Below, piece by piece: positions 38,299 to 50,600 of a DNA stretch of 64,000 bases. Source of the stretch: Cymodocea nodosa (lineage: Eukaryota > Streptophyta > Magnoliopsida > Alismatales > Cymodoceaceae); NCBI GenBank assembly GCA_036874045.1, contig CM072339.1, positions 1,061,501 to 1,125,500 of the forward strand. The letters are read 5' to 3'. The translations under genes were made by a program, and so were the position numbers. The stretch's first letter is position 1. Each line of letters begins with the position of its first letter. Below the pieces are notes generated by a model. It did not search any database. It was not told the DNA's origin and saw only the letters and a list, made by a program, of their open reading frames with translations.

Positions 38299-41200
38299 TA
38301 GATGGGCTGGAACTCGGTTGTCCATAATCTCGATGTTCGAAGTTAAAAAAGAAATAAAGCGTCCCAACTTATTTAGCTCCGGAGTTGCAGATAATTACGG
38401 GGAATGCGTGGTAGAAATTTCGTTTCCATGGATCATATTCTTCTCCCACTATTTTTTGTCTTTTTTTTTTTAACAGGTTAATTTTTATCTAATAAACTGA
38501 AAATATTCATTTAAAATTATTATTGATTTCTAAATATAATATTATATTTGATTATTTACTAGGATTATTCTTGGTCACAATGACTGTTTGAATCTCACCG
38601 CATGTGTGGTGAAGTAATTAATTACTTTATTTTCCATCAATCGCTTCACACCTCTCCGTATATAATATAATAAAAGAAAATCTATACCATTAAAGTATAC
38701 CTTACGACTATACATTTTTTCACCGACCGTTCGTGGCTTCATCATGAAAGGTCAATATTCAATATTATCGACGCCCATTCGCATTTGTCTGACATTATTT
38801 TTTCCCCACTTGTTAATTTATAGGCCATTTGTTGGATTGAAGATTTATCCGACCTGGACGGAGAATCCAAGCCAGGAGAGAATTAATATGTGTAGCCTCC
38901 AACCACATGGAGACAATTCCAGGTAACTTTTTTATAATGACAAGGAATAAACATTTTTTGTGTTAAATTTTTTGCTAAATTTCACATCCAATGGGTTATC
39001 GGTCACTTGTAACAAGACAATAATAAGTGACTCTTCCACCATCTGTGTTCGAAATCTGTGAAACAATTAAGATTCAACAAAATGTTTATTTTGGGGAAAA
39101 AACAACAACAACAACAGCATCCGCTGAATTAATTAACTATTTTTTTTAGTTTTCGAAAATAGCATCTTCTACTTGGATTCCCTGCTCAGTGAATAAAATA
39201 TTTTGGCTTCTCTAAGTTTTTCATCTTGCTTTTTTTTTGTTAACGATAGCTTTTACATCTTATTATAATCCAAATATTCCTGATAAAAGCTATGGGATTG
39301 TTACTTCTAATCAATTAAACTATTACAGACGACTTCTTTCTTGAAATCTACACGAGTAGAGAATTGATTCCATTAGAAAAATGCACACTATCTCTTCTGT
39401 CTCGACAAAATGGAAAAATAACAACTACGTTATTCCGTCTCTTGTGATTTAAAGCCAATTAGAAAAACCAAAGGAGTTTTTTTATAGAATGTCTAATGTA
39501 TCCACTTAATTTCTCAAAAAAAAAAAAAATTCCATATGATGTGGTCAAAATAAAGTTGATTCGAAAGAAAAGTCTTGCGTCGATGGCGATATACGTGGTT
39601 AAATTTAGACCTCATGCTACGATGGTTTTACCTTTTCACTGTCGAATCATTTTGAAACAAAATTTTAACATAATATTAAAATAAGTTTACGCTCAGTTAT
39701 CTATGGTTGTAAAAAGGAAACAATATTACAAAAAAGGTGTTGGAAAGAAAAGTCCTGCACATATCAATGATAATATGATTGAAATTAGGCTCCACATATA
39801 TCTACAATGAAGAAGATGGTAAGTAAGAATTAGGTCCATCACCAATACATGCATTATTGGGTCACCACCACCACCAACCATTAAAGGAGCTTTAAAAAGA
39901 AAGAAAAAAAGAACGGAAGAAAACCATCCCCAACGGGTAAAGTACGTTTGTACCGTTGGTTCCCACCAGAGTACATGTCCCTTGTGGAGAGATCATCACC
40001 AACTTCTCCACGTACACTCCCGTCGTTAGTTCTCTCCCCTGCGATCGATCTTAATTAGAGATTGAAAACAACGGCAGCCAATGCATCCTCCATTTCGTTT
40101 ATTCTCTTCCTCGTCATGGACATGGGTGTGACGTAGTGCCAGCCGGCCGGCGTCTTCGACGGTTCCCGTCAACTTCGTCGAAGGCGGGTAGACCTTCGGC
40201 AAAGCGAACCTGCATGACGTTTGGATCTTGTCCAGTGCACACCATGTTCTTCCCGAAACGCACGTAAATGGAGAGACTCGTGTGCGCGTGCGAATGTGTG
40301 TGTGTGTGTGTGTGTATACATGAGTGAGTGGTTTGACGAGTCATGGATCTTATCCACCCACACCCACGCTGCTGCATGCGCTTGCGAGAGAAAGAAAAGA
40401 GATTGCATGAGATGCTTCGATCGACGTTGGAATTAATCGAAGAACAAGTGCATGCATGAATGCCTTCGGAGGCCCCGCAGTTAACCATTTTGTTCTGCTT
40501 CTTTATTTGATTTAATAAGCCTCGACTTATTGGAGTCCAGGTCGTTATCTCTGCTTAATCCACCGCAAGCTCTTTTCTATCTAAAAAAGCCAGCAATTTT
40601 TATAATCTTCGTTGGAATTCATAACAACTGTCGTTATAATAAAAAAATGGACCATTCCGTCACGCTTTCAAATGGATCACGACAATCAATCATTGTAAGA
40701 AGCAGAAAAACTCCTCTTTATTTTTACAATACAACATCTATTAAAATGTTGAATTTAACAACAAGCAATCAAAACAGAAATAAAACTCGCCAAGGATTAA
40801 TTAGATATAATAAAACTCAAGCTTAAATAGTGGAAAACCAATGAATCACTTTTCAAACAAATCTAATTCATCCAAAAATTTGCAAAACACATGATTTCAC
40901 AATTTAAAATTTACATGGCACCATTGCTACTATTACCACCCTAATTTATACATCGTACAATTCTAACAAAAGTTACATTCATTAATTCTCGTCAAGAGTC
41001 CAACAACCTATCAAAGCGAACTAACATGTCCTCTCTGACTCATGCTTCACCTGTTGATCAACTAGATAACTTTAAAAAATAATCACAGAGATAAGCTAAC
41101 ACTTAATAAGCAATCCATATTCTAAATAAAATAATAATAATAATAATAAGATAAGATAAGTGATTGCACGTAGAAGGTCATATGTCATAATATGCATATG

Positions 41201-43454
41201 AGACGAAACATAATCAATAGTTCATCATTCACATAAAATAGACAAAAAAAACTAGACCAACAAACACATCATTTATTTAATTAGTTACGACTACATCTTT
41301 CTCCTACAATAAGGTCAAGTAGTCACATACTATTTTGTAACCAAACTTTGGATATCTTGCATTACTTTAAGATGGGGTTAAACGTATTTTATCTCAAATT
41401 GTGTATGCAATATCATAATACCATATCCTCGTGGTTGTGTTTCATAATTAATACTATTGATTCATTAGTTAATTTTTTATAACTATAAATGATAAGTTGG
41501 TCATTAGTCAAAGCAAATACACATCAACATGACATAATGCATAAATCAACTATACTACGCATTAACAACTATATCATGCACATAATCATAATGATCTGCA
41601 ATAATCAACACCACTATGTGATAATCATCAATATTATTATGTTATGCTCACCAATAAATATGTATTAATAGTCAAAACAATGGGTTAATGCATTCGTGCA
41701 AGTCTTAATTGCATATCCTAATAGAATATGAGTTGATTATGCTTCCCTTACTAATAATCACAATAATATACACTAACCCCTGTGATCAATGCATGGTTTT
41801 CTATGTTAAGTAATATTCAACACTAATACGATGATAATTAATATTAATATGTAATAATCAAATATATTATGCAATAATCCTTGAAAATTATCTATTTAAA
41901 ACTAAATAGCAGAAATACTTACTAAAGTCAAAGATCATGCAAACCATTAATCTAATGTGTTGGTCTACATAAACCTAATTTAACCAAATATGGTTAACTC
42001 CCCTAAGGCATAATTCACCTCCCTAAATTTCTAATCAACACAATGAAGTATGAATAAATGATGTATTTTCCTAAGTATAGACCAAATAATAATGACATGC
42101 AATAATAATCAATAACTATATGTACGATAGTAGTAACAACAAATTATTTAGGTCAACAACCAAGGTTTCTCAACTGCAAGTATGTCATACATGCACAAAT
42201 ATTACATTTTATTTAACTATTAAAAAGGAAGAATTCGAGGATGAAAATCCCCAAAACCCCCCTTCTTCTTCCCCCTAAATTTGTTTTTTTTTTCTCTTCA
42301 GATTTTGCTCGACGATCCAGCGGCCGGGGGAGGACGTGCGTCACACCTCGCGATGGTCGGAGATCGTTAAGCTCGTCGAAATCGCACCTGCCTATAATGT
42401 CGAACTGCTACAGCCACACACGTCCACGAGGACAGCACACCCACGCACTCGCCACACGAGCGTCTTGCTGAAGTCGTGCAACCCTACGCGCTTGCCGTCG
42501 GAGCCGTACGCCCACACGCTCGCTATCGGAGTGCTGAAGTTGACGAACCTCGAGCTCCCGTCGTCGTCGTCGTCGTCGTCGCTAGGGCTTCGAATGCGAG
42601 GCTGCGCGAGGAGGACAAGAGGAAGGCTGGAAGGAGAAACATATCGCATTATTTTTCCAAAAAGACCAAAATACCCTCTATTATAGACAAAGTTACATCG
42701 GGCCCTTACATTGTTTTCTTTTTTTTCTCTGAATAGGTTTTGTTATGAAAATTTCCACATTAGATAAAATTAAAAGAATAGGACATTGGCTTATATATGA
42801 TGATGTAATTAGAGTTTCGTGTGGTACTAATTAGAATAGATTCACCATGCAACATTAACAAAAGGTTAAGTTTTAATGTTTAGAATACTATTTGCAAATG
42901 TTTAGTCATAATTATAAGATTCAACTAAGATTGCAAATCCCAGTAGCACAGGTCCAACAAGGTTAACTGTTCCATACTCAAGGTTATTTAGTCGTTCAAT
43001 TTTCATAAGACCTAACTTATAATTTTCCTCATTGAATATTACTTGGTCTCCCAATCATCAAAAAGGAGACTCAACCATAATCTCAATGTCATATATAAGC
43101 CTGTGACTAGCTCTTTATTGATTATCATCTCATTTATAATTATATGCATAGTATTAAGGATTCACCCATGTAGCTAGATTCTCTAATCGTACTATAATTA
43201 TCTAATTATGCAAATATTATAACCATATGTCGTACTCAAATAAATATTCCGTGACATCAGACAACACATTTTATGTAATTGAAATAACTTCATCAACGTC
43301 AATAAATAGAATTTATGCATCAATCAACGATAAAAATATATTGATTAATAAAAATACAAATTTTGAAATTAATAAATTAAAGATATTTACAAAAATTTCC
43401 CTCCAAAATCTCTTCCTTTTCTTTCCTGCTTTCTCCCTCCCACGTCTTCCCTCT

Positions 43455-43458
<4 letters not shown>

Positions 43459-43527
<69 letters not shown>
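43459..43527. repeat. (CT)n microsatellite
   Basis: A perfect CT run of about 69 bases, the longest dinucleotide tract in the window, about 1.1 kb upstream of the HOS15-like gene. Confidence 0.95.
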
Positions 43528-43535
<8 letters not shown>

Positions 43536-44354
43536 TTTTTTTTTTTAAAAAAAATCATCACATGTTTCGTTACTGAGGTTTGAATATCATCGATCCATAA
43601 GTAACTTATATACTATAGATATATACTTCGCTCGTATTTTTTAGAACTTGAAATTGATACTCCAAACTATAAAACATTGGTCACACATGTCAAATATTTG
43701 TTTTTGAGATGCCGTTTGATATATTTGATGCGTGGCAAACAACATTATATGACGAATTTCAGTAAAATTCGAATATGTACAATAAATTTAAATCGTAAAT
43801 GTCGTAATATTGTAATCAATTTTGATTAGATTATGTGACTGTGATCTGGATTATACATTTTTGTTCTTATAGTCAAACATTTATAATTTCAATCAAATAT
43901 TATGATCAATGGTACGTCTACAACATCACAAAATTAAAGGTACAACCTCAACTATTAGGACGTACGGCCCATACGTGTATTATGAACCAAAATCAATTTA
44001 TATATCTTTTAGCTTATTTTGTCTGTTGATAAAAATGATCCCTATGGTCTTTAAGAAAAAGGTCTCCACAAAAAAAATTACAATGGTTAATATTAGGACA
44101 TAATCTATTCTCTCTTTATTTTGGCTTCATATTTCTTGAAAAAGACATTCTCTCTTTATTCCTGAAACAATCCATTCTCTTTCATAATCCTGCAAGTCTT
44201 ATTTCTGACATTGATTTCATGCAAATTCTACGATCTGTTTGGGAAAGAGAATTATTTCGGTAACAAATTCTGATGAAAATTTGAAATAGAATTTAATTTG
44301 CGAACAAACCTTAAGGTGGGCCAGCAGATGCCACGTCAACTAAGAATGGGACGC

Positions 44355-44360
44355 CACGTG
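44355..44360. promoter_or_regulatory. G-box (CACGTG) upstream of HOS15-like gene
   Basis: CACGTG lies in GCCACGTGTA, about 270 bp upstream of the HOS15 start codon. A second CCACGTCA element lies about 20 bp further upstream. Together they resemble ABRE/G-box pairs of stress-responsive plant promoters. This fits the cold and ABA roles of HOS15 but is not proof. Confidence 0.45.
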
Positions 44361-44626
44361 TAACTCGCCATTTTTCTTTTTTTTGGTAAATGCAACTCAT
44401 CCCTGCAGGCAAAAAAAATCCGCAGGAAAAAGATTGGACCAGGCTTGGACTCCATTTTCGATTCGGTTAGCGGCCGCCACTACCTTCTCTCCGCCGTCGT
44501 CGCCAGCACCGCTGCTCTTCTCCGGCCGCCACCTTTCGCTCACCACAACTCTTCCTCTCATCTTCACCTTTGCCATTTGCTTCCATTCCTATCTCCCGCA
44601 CTTCGCTGTACAATCTCCGTGCGGCC

Positions 44627-47600
44627 ATGCTCGCGGGCAAGGGGGAGATGCCCTCCTCGCTCACATCCACCGAGCTCAACTACCTTGTTTTCCGTTACCT
44701 CCAGGAATCAGGTCATCATAAGTTCTTTCATTGTTTTTATTTATTTATAATAATCTTCCAGTTTGCCCTAAGGGCGAAAGGCAGTAGTTTTTGGAGCTTA
44801 GGCATGTGGTGGGAACTGGAGAGTATTTTCTGTTTAGGGATTTCGTACTGATTCCTTAGATTTTTGGTGTCTCTGTTGACCAAAAGCTGGATTTTTTGGG
44901 ATTCGTTAAGACAAGTAGATTGTTTACGTTAGTGAGTTTGACCTTGACGTTATCAAGAGACGGAGGATCCAAATCTGCTACGTTCCTGCCAGTGGAATGT
45001 GTCATTCTGGCCAATGAACAACTCTGATCAGGATCCTCCAGGCGGAGTGGGGTGGAATCAAGGAAAGAACAGAGGAATAAGATAGACAATCATGATGAAG
45101 GGACTAGGACTTGAAACCCAAAGAAGAACCATGTCAAATCCCCGGTGTCCACTTCAATACTAGTATAGAGTGTATATATAAGTTAGGATGACCCCATCGA
45201 TCTAACAATCTAACAGAAATTTCATTTGACCCCTAAGAATTCTTTCCCCTTAAAATTGACCTTGTACTCAAGGTCAACCATTACCTCAATCTACTAGGAT
45301 ACAACTTTTATTTAAACAATGAAGAACATCTAAACCAACTAAGAACCTAAACAATTCTACCTTTGCCAACATTCTTAAGTATAAAAAGGCCTAAAATTAA
45401 AGGAAGCAATATCCACAGATCCGTATGCTTGAGAACACCCTCCTGCTTGACATGATGTTGAGCAACTTTCATGGATGAAGCACTTGTATGGCAAGCTAGA
45501 AGGTACTATGCTCCAAGATTTGATGTCATGATGATGGCTGTATTGGAAAAATCCACTGTTCTTACCTGTCCTTCACTTAGTCCACACTCATCAAGCACTT
45601 GATATTGCCCAACCACTCTCATTCATGCTGGATGGTTAGAATATCTGCAAGATTTCCATTCTCATTCTGTCTAAGTTTTGTCCAACGAAGAGCAAGGATT
45701 GTCTCGGTATCCAACCATTGCACGAGGAACTTTAGGTTGGAAACATTTTGACCACCACAAATTTTGGCACTGCCATTGTTTTAATTGTTGTAGGAGGAAG
45801 AATTGTAGCATGTGTCCCTTTGATCTCATTGTCTTTCCCAAGCCTAGGTTTGGGAATGTAGCTAGATCTCTCAGTGTAGTGATTGTGAGTAGAGGAGTTT
45901 GTGTGTAGAGATGGACTTGATATTATAGAAGCCATTGGAGGAAGAGGTGGCAACACTAACTTGACCAAACAACCTAACAAATAAAAACTATTTGTGCCAT
46001 AATCTTACCATGTGGGGTCAACTAGATTAATTTTTTTCTTCCACAAAATTAGTCAAATTTTTTGTTATATTACATAAATTTAAATATTTTCTTACAATTA
46101 CTAAATTAATTTTAGGCTTTCCGCTTCTCTTTTAGTTTTGTTCATTATTTAATTCACTTCTTTTAATTGCTACATTTTTTGGTTTCCTAAAGATATGATC
46201 AAATCACCTAAGTTAATTTTCTCTTATCTTCAATTGGTGCAATTCTTACTCTATTCTTAATAATTTTTTTTTAAACTTATCCCTTATAGTATTATCATTA
46301 TCTAAGTAATTACATCTTTGCAATACTAACTTTTTGCACCAAACAGTCTACTAACGTAACAGAATTTTCAATTGACTCCCGGCAAAATCCCATTTGACCA
46401 TTAGATGTTGGCATCCGGTGAACTAATGCTTCCATGGGATTTGTTGATGTTCTCTTTATTTTTTTATTGCTAAACCTAGTAAATCATATCAGTGTCTCTC
46501 TTCTAAATAACTATCTTGAGTTCCAAGTCATTCACTGTGAGACATAATTTCTGAAAATTGTATAACTATCTGGAATTTTTGATGAACTGGTAATAATTAT
46601 CTGGAATTCCAAGTAGGACATGCAGGGCTACTTTTGAGAATTGGGTCCCAAACAAGAGTACTCTTTGTTGTCTTTTTTAGTTTTTACTCTCCTTAGTCAA
46701 TTAAGTTCTCGTGTCACAGAGTTCTCTATTTCTTTTTCAGGTTTAACACATTCAGCATTTGCGTTAGGTTATGAAGCAGGTATTGATAAATGTCCTATTG
46801 ATGGACATATGATTCCTCCAGGTGCTCTTGTGAAGATTGTACAAAAAGGGCTCCAATATGTTGAATTAGAAGCAAATGTAAGACTTTTAGTTGCTGCCTT
46901 ATTATTTTTAATATATTTCTTCTTTATGCCTTTAATTCTTTGTATGGAGCACCCAAATCTAAGCATTTATTTTATAATTTGCTTTTGCCTCACCTTTCTT
47001 ATACTTGATAGAACGACATTGAGGAGGATGATGATTTTACTTTTGTTGAGCCTTTGGAGCTGATAACCATGGATGTCCATGAATTGCATAGAGTCATAAA
47101 AGAGAAGAAAGAAAATCTTCTAAACAAGCAAGATAAAGAAAAGGACAAAATGCCAGCTAACGAAAAAGAAACAACACATGGACATGAATGGGATGTTGAA
47201 ATGAATGAGAATGTGAAGGAACAAAAGAATGGCATGGATAAGCAAGACAATGATAAAAAACAAGACATGGAAAGGGAAAGAGAAAAGAAATGGGAAGAGC
47301 ATAAAGAAATGGAATCAAATAAGGATCCCGAAGATAAAATGAAGATCGTACTTGAGGGTGATAGAGATCATGGAGGTAATTTGCTAAAAACAGTATCATA
47401 TAAATTCCTCTTTATTGATTTATTTGTTTTCCTTTATTTGATTCCATGTATTGACATTATTTCTTACAATCTTCTTATGAGGCATTGCTTTATAGACATT
47501 TCTTGCCTGTTCATATGCTTTAAGTTTTTGCTCTCTGTTGTTTGACAAGAAGCTAGCAAGAAAGAAAATTTTTTCATGGCTTGTGTAACATGTAGGTAAT

Positions 47601-50600
47601 TTTTTCCTATTAAGGATGGTAAATGGTATTCGTGATGATGGTATTGACAACAGATAACCTTGATATGGAGAACATAACTCATCAATGATCACCATGTTTT
47701 AATGGTAATTTTTTTCTGCTCAAAAAAATGGTCACCATGTTTTTCAAACATCTTCCATGCAAGAAATAGTTTCATTCAAATATAATTCTAAATATCATCA
47801 AGATTATTTTCATTTTCATAGATGATTTTTGCCCATAAAGCTCTTTTTTCTTTTTAGGAATTGCAATTCCAAATGAACTGGATTGTGAATTTTAAACACA
47901 GTTGCTGCTAAAAAAACATAAGGGTTGAAATTTTTTGTGTTTGGTTTTATTCTTGGAATTTGAAATTCTAGTCTTTTGCTGAATGAATTTGAATTTTCAG
48001 ATTTGTATTTGTTCACCATATGCTTTTATGGTGGAAAAGAGGTAATATAGTTGGTCTTGTGTTTTACGAAGGAAAACATTGTTTCAAAAAGCAGAACTAA
48101 GCAGTGTTTGAATGTTGTTTAAATGGATTTATGGCAAAACTATTTCATTTTGTAAAAAATGGTTAAAAACACTTTGATAAAAGGTGCATTTTTATTGAAA
48201 AATAGGTATAAATAGAATTTTTAATAAAAAAAAACATTAAAAGGTGAAAAAGGTAAAATATGGTTATATGGCTGAGATGGTTAAACAGTATGTGACCTAG
48301 TTTGTCCAAATTCAAAATTGAGTGATTGAAAAGAAAGAGATTCCGAAGACACAGACTTGTTGATTGCAAAAGAGGATAAATGTGAAAATGAATCAATGAT
48401 GGAAACATATGCAAATGATGATAAGGTTTTTGGTGGATCTGGATTTGTGTGGGTTGGAGAGGTTTCTGGAGTCCTAGAGGCATCAAGACCTAGATGTAGC
48501 AATCGTCTAAAGCCTTAACTGCTAAAGCACCAAACTTGCGTCATTTTGATGAAAAGCCTTTTCCTTCATATGAGGACACAATGGAGGAAGAAAATGCTTA
48601 TGAGGAGTTAGATGAAGACTGTGATTGATGTTTGATCTAGTTGTCTTTAGATTTTATTTGCTTGATGATTTTGGACTTGTTAGTTTGGTATTTATCCTTG
48701 ATGGTTGTGGAATTCTTTGTTTATTTTGTGTCATTTTTGGTTGTGAACTTGCTAGTTTAATATTTACCGCGATGACGTTGGATGTCTTACTTTATGATAT
48801 TCATGGTAGTGATTTTATGATTGTTACGAATGTTGACTACTTGGTAGTTGGTGTTGTTAAAGAAATTACTTATGACTTCAATAATAATTGTGCATGGTTA
48901 TATTAATCGAGTATTTTTTTGATTGTATTGCATGCTATTTAATTACAATTTACTAAATTATCACATATTAATTTTGTAATTATATTTATTTTTATTAATT
49001 TTATATTATTAACCTTTATTATTTAAAAAAAAGCCTGTTTAAATGCTCAGTTTTTTCTTTATCCATATAATGTCCATTTTCTTTTTTTCAAAACATTGAG
49101 GGAAACTATTTATTGACAATCCTTTAACTTTTTGTTCAAATGATGGTGTTTGACGTCAAAAAAGAAACCAAATACTTGGCTGGAAGGTTCTTTTCAAAAA
49201 AAATTGAGTGGGAGGAATTTCTTCTAGACTCTTATAACTCCTTAAATTCCTTTAGAGAATTTCCCCTAAAGGTAATAACATGGTACTTGTTGTGTTTCCT
49301 ATTTTCATAATATCATGCCCTACTTCTTGTTCTTTTTAGTTTTCAAAATTTTTCTTTTGAAAATTGGTAAGGATATGTAGTATATCCAAGTTTTAATATA
49401 AATTTTCTTTTTTATGCTAGTATTATCTTTTCAATGTCTGAGTCGTCTATTCCTTCCCAAGAAATTGCTTGAGTTGATTGATCACAACTTGCATGGTGGG
49501 TTAATTTTATAGGTCCTGAACCAATGGAGATAGTGAGTTGCAGTCCATTTTCAGATTGTGAAGTTCCTAGTTCACATGTGACTGTTTTAAAAGGTCATAC
49601 GTCAGAGGTGAGGATTTTGATCACTTACCAGATTTTGAGTATATCTTGAGTCTAACTTTGAGGCTTTTCTCCTTAAATTTCCACTTCATCCTCAGGTTTT
49701 TGCTTGTGCATGGAGTCCAACAACTTCTTTATTAGCATCTGGGTAGGTACATTCTTGGCATATGAACCTCTAGCATTCTTCAGAGAACAATTGAGCTTTT
49801 TTGGTGTTTGCTTTTCTGGAATCATTTGCTCAATAAATTCTGATAGAAGATATCAGTGAGCTAAGCTTCTGCCTAATATGCTGGGTCATTAGGTGTTGTA
49901 GGCTTGAAGGAAAAGAAAGTTACCTTCAAACTAAAATGGTTCTCACTTCCCTTTTTATTGACTCATAGTATATGCCATTCTTATAGACGGGTTTCCTTGT
50001 TGCCACATTGTGGCATAAGCATGAAAACATTTTGTTCCCTAATTAAAAATATTATTAAATCTGGAAGGGAAAATGATATAAAGTGCTTTTCAGAGGCTGT
50101 TGGAGCCCCCAGAAAATTGTAAAGGTGTTTTTTATTGAAACAAGAGAGAAGGAAAATCAAAAAAAGATGGATGCAATAGAAATAAGCAAGAAACTAGGAA
50201 AATGCAACTAGTCATATAACCACTAACATGTCTAAAGCAGCTATGGGTTCGCCAATAAGATAAAAGAGCAATGCAATTTGGACCCTTTCATTACCCTACT
50301 GAACAACAACCTTTTCCATCACACTACTAAACATCAACGTTATTCCATTTGCATTAGCTTTTTTATCTGTTTTTGCAATTTAATTTTTTAGTTATTTTGT
50401 TTCATCATCTTGAAAGCTTATTTAGATCATGTTAAACAACTAGTTTGACATGGACACCAAGGACTCATTTTTGACAATTTGAGTGATCCGGCTATGTGCT
50501 TACCACTTAGAAGCACTTGTGGATGACTAATATGGTATTTCAGCTGTATCATGTTGAATTTTTGCCATGTGCCAACAAACCAAGGTTATTAAGGTGGGAA

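Larger units (their letters stand above)
37951..44354. other. Intergenic region between divergent D14 and HOS15
   Basis: After the D14 promoter the DNA is AT-rich to about 44300. It contains a (GT)n tract near 40295-40314, a long (CT)n tract at 43459-43527 and a GC-rich island at about 42290-42640 that includes (GTC)n units near 42558. I recognised no gene or element in the island. Segments around 40900-42200 look like decayed repeat DNA without identifiable coding motifs. Confidence 0.45.

Noticed and set aside
43313-43583. Ser/Leu and Arg/Glu repeat frames
   Set aside because: They are translations of the (CT)n microsatellite.
48625-48906. 93-codon hydrophobic plus-strand frame in HOS15 intron 3
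   Set aside because: It begins just after the stop of repeat copy A, and the corresponding part of copy B is not open, so it is non-coding repeat tail.
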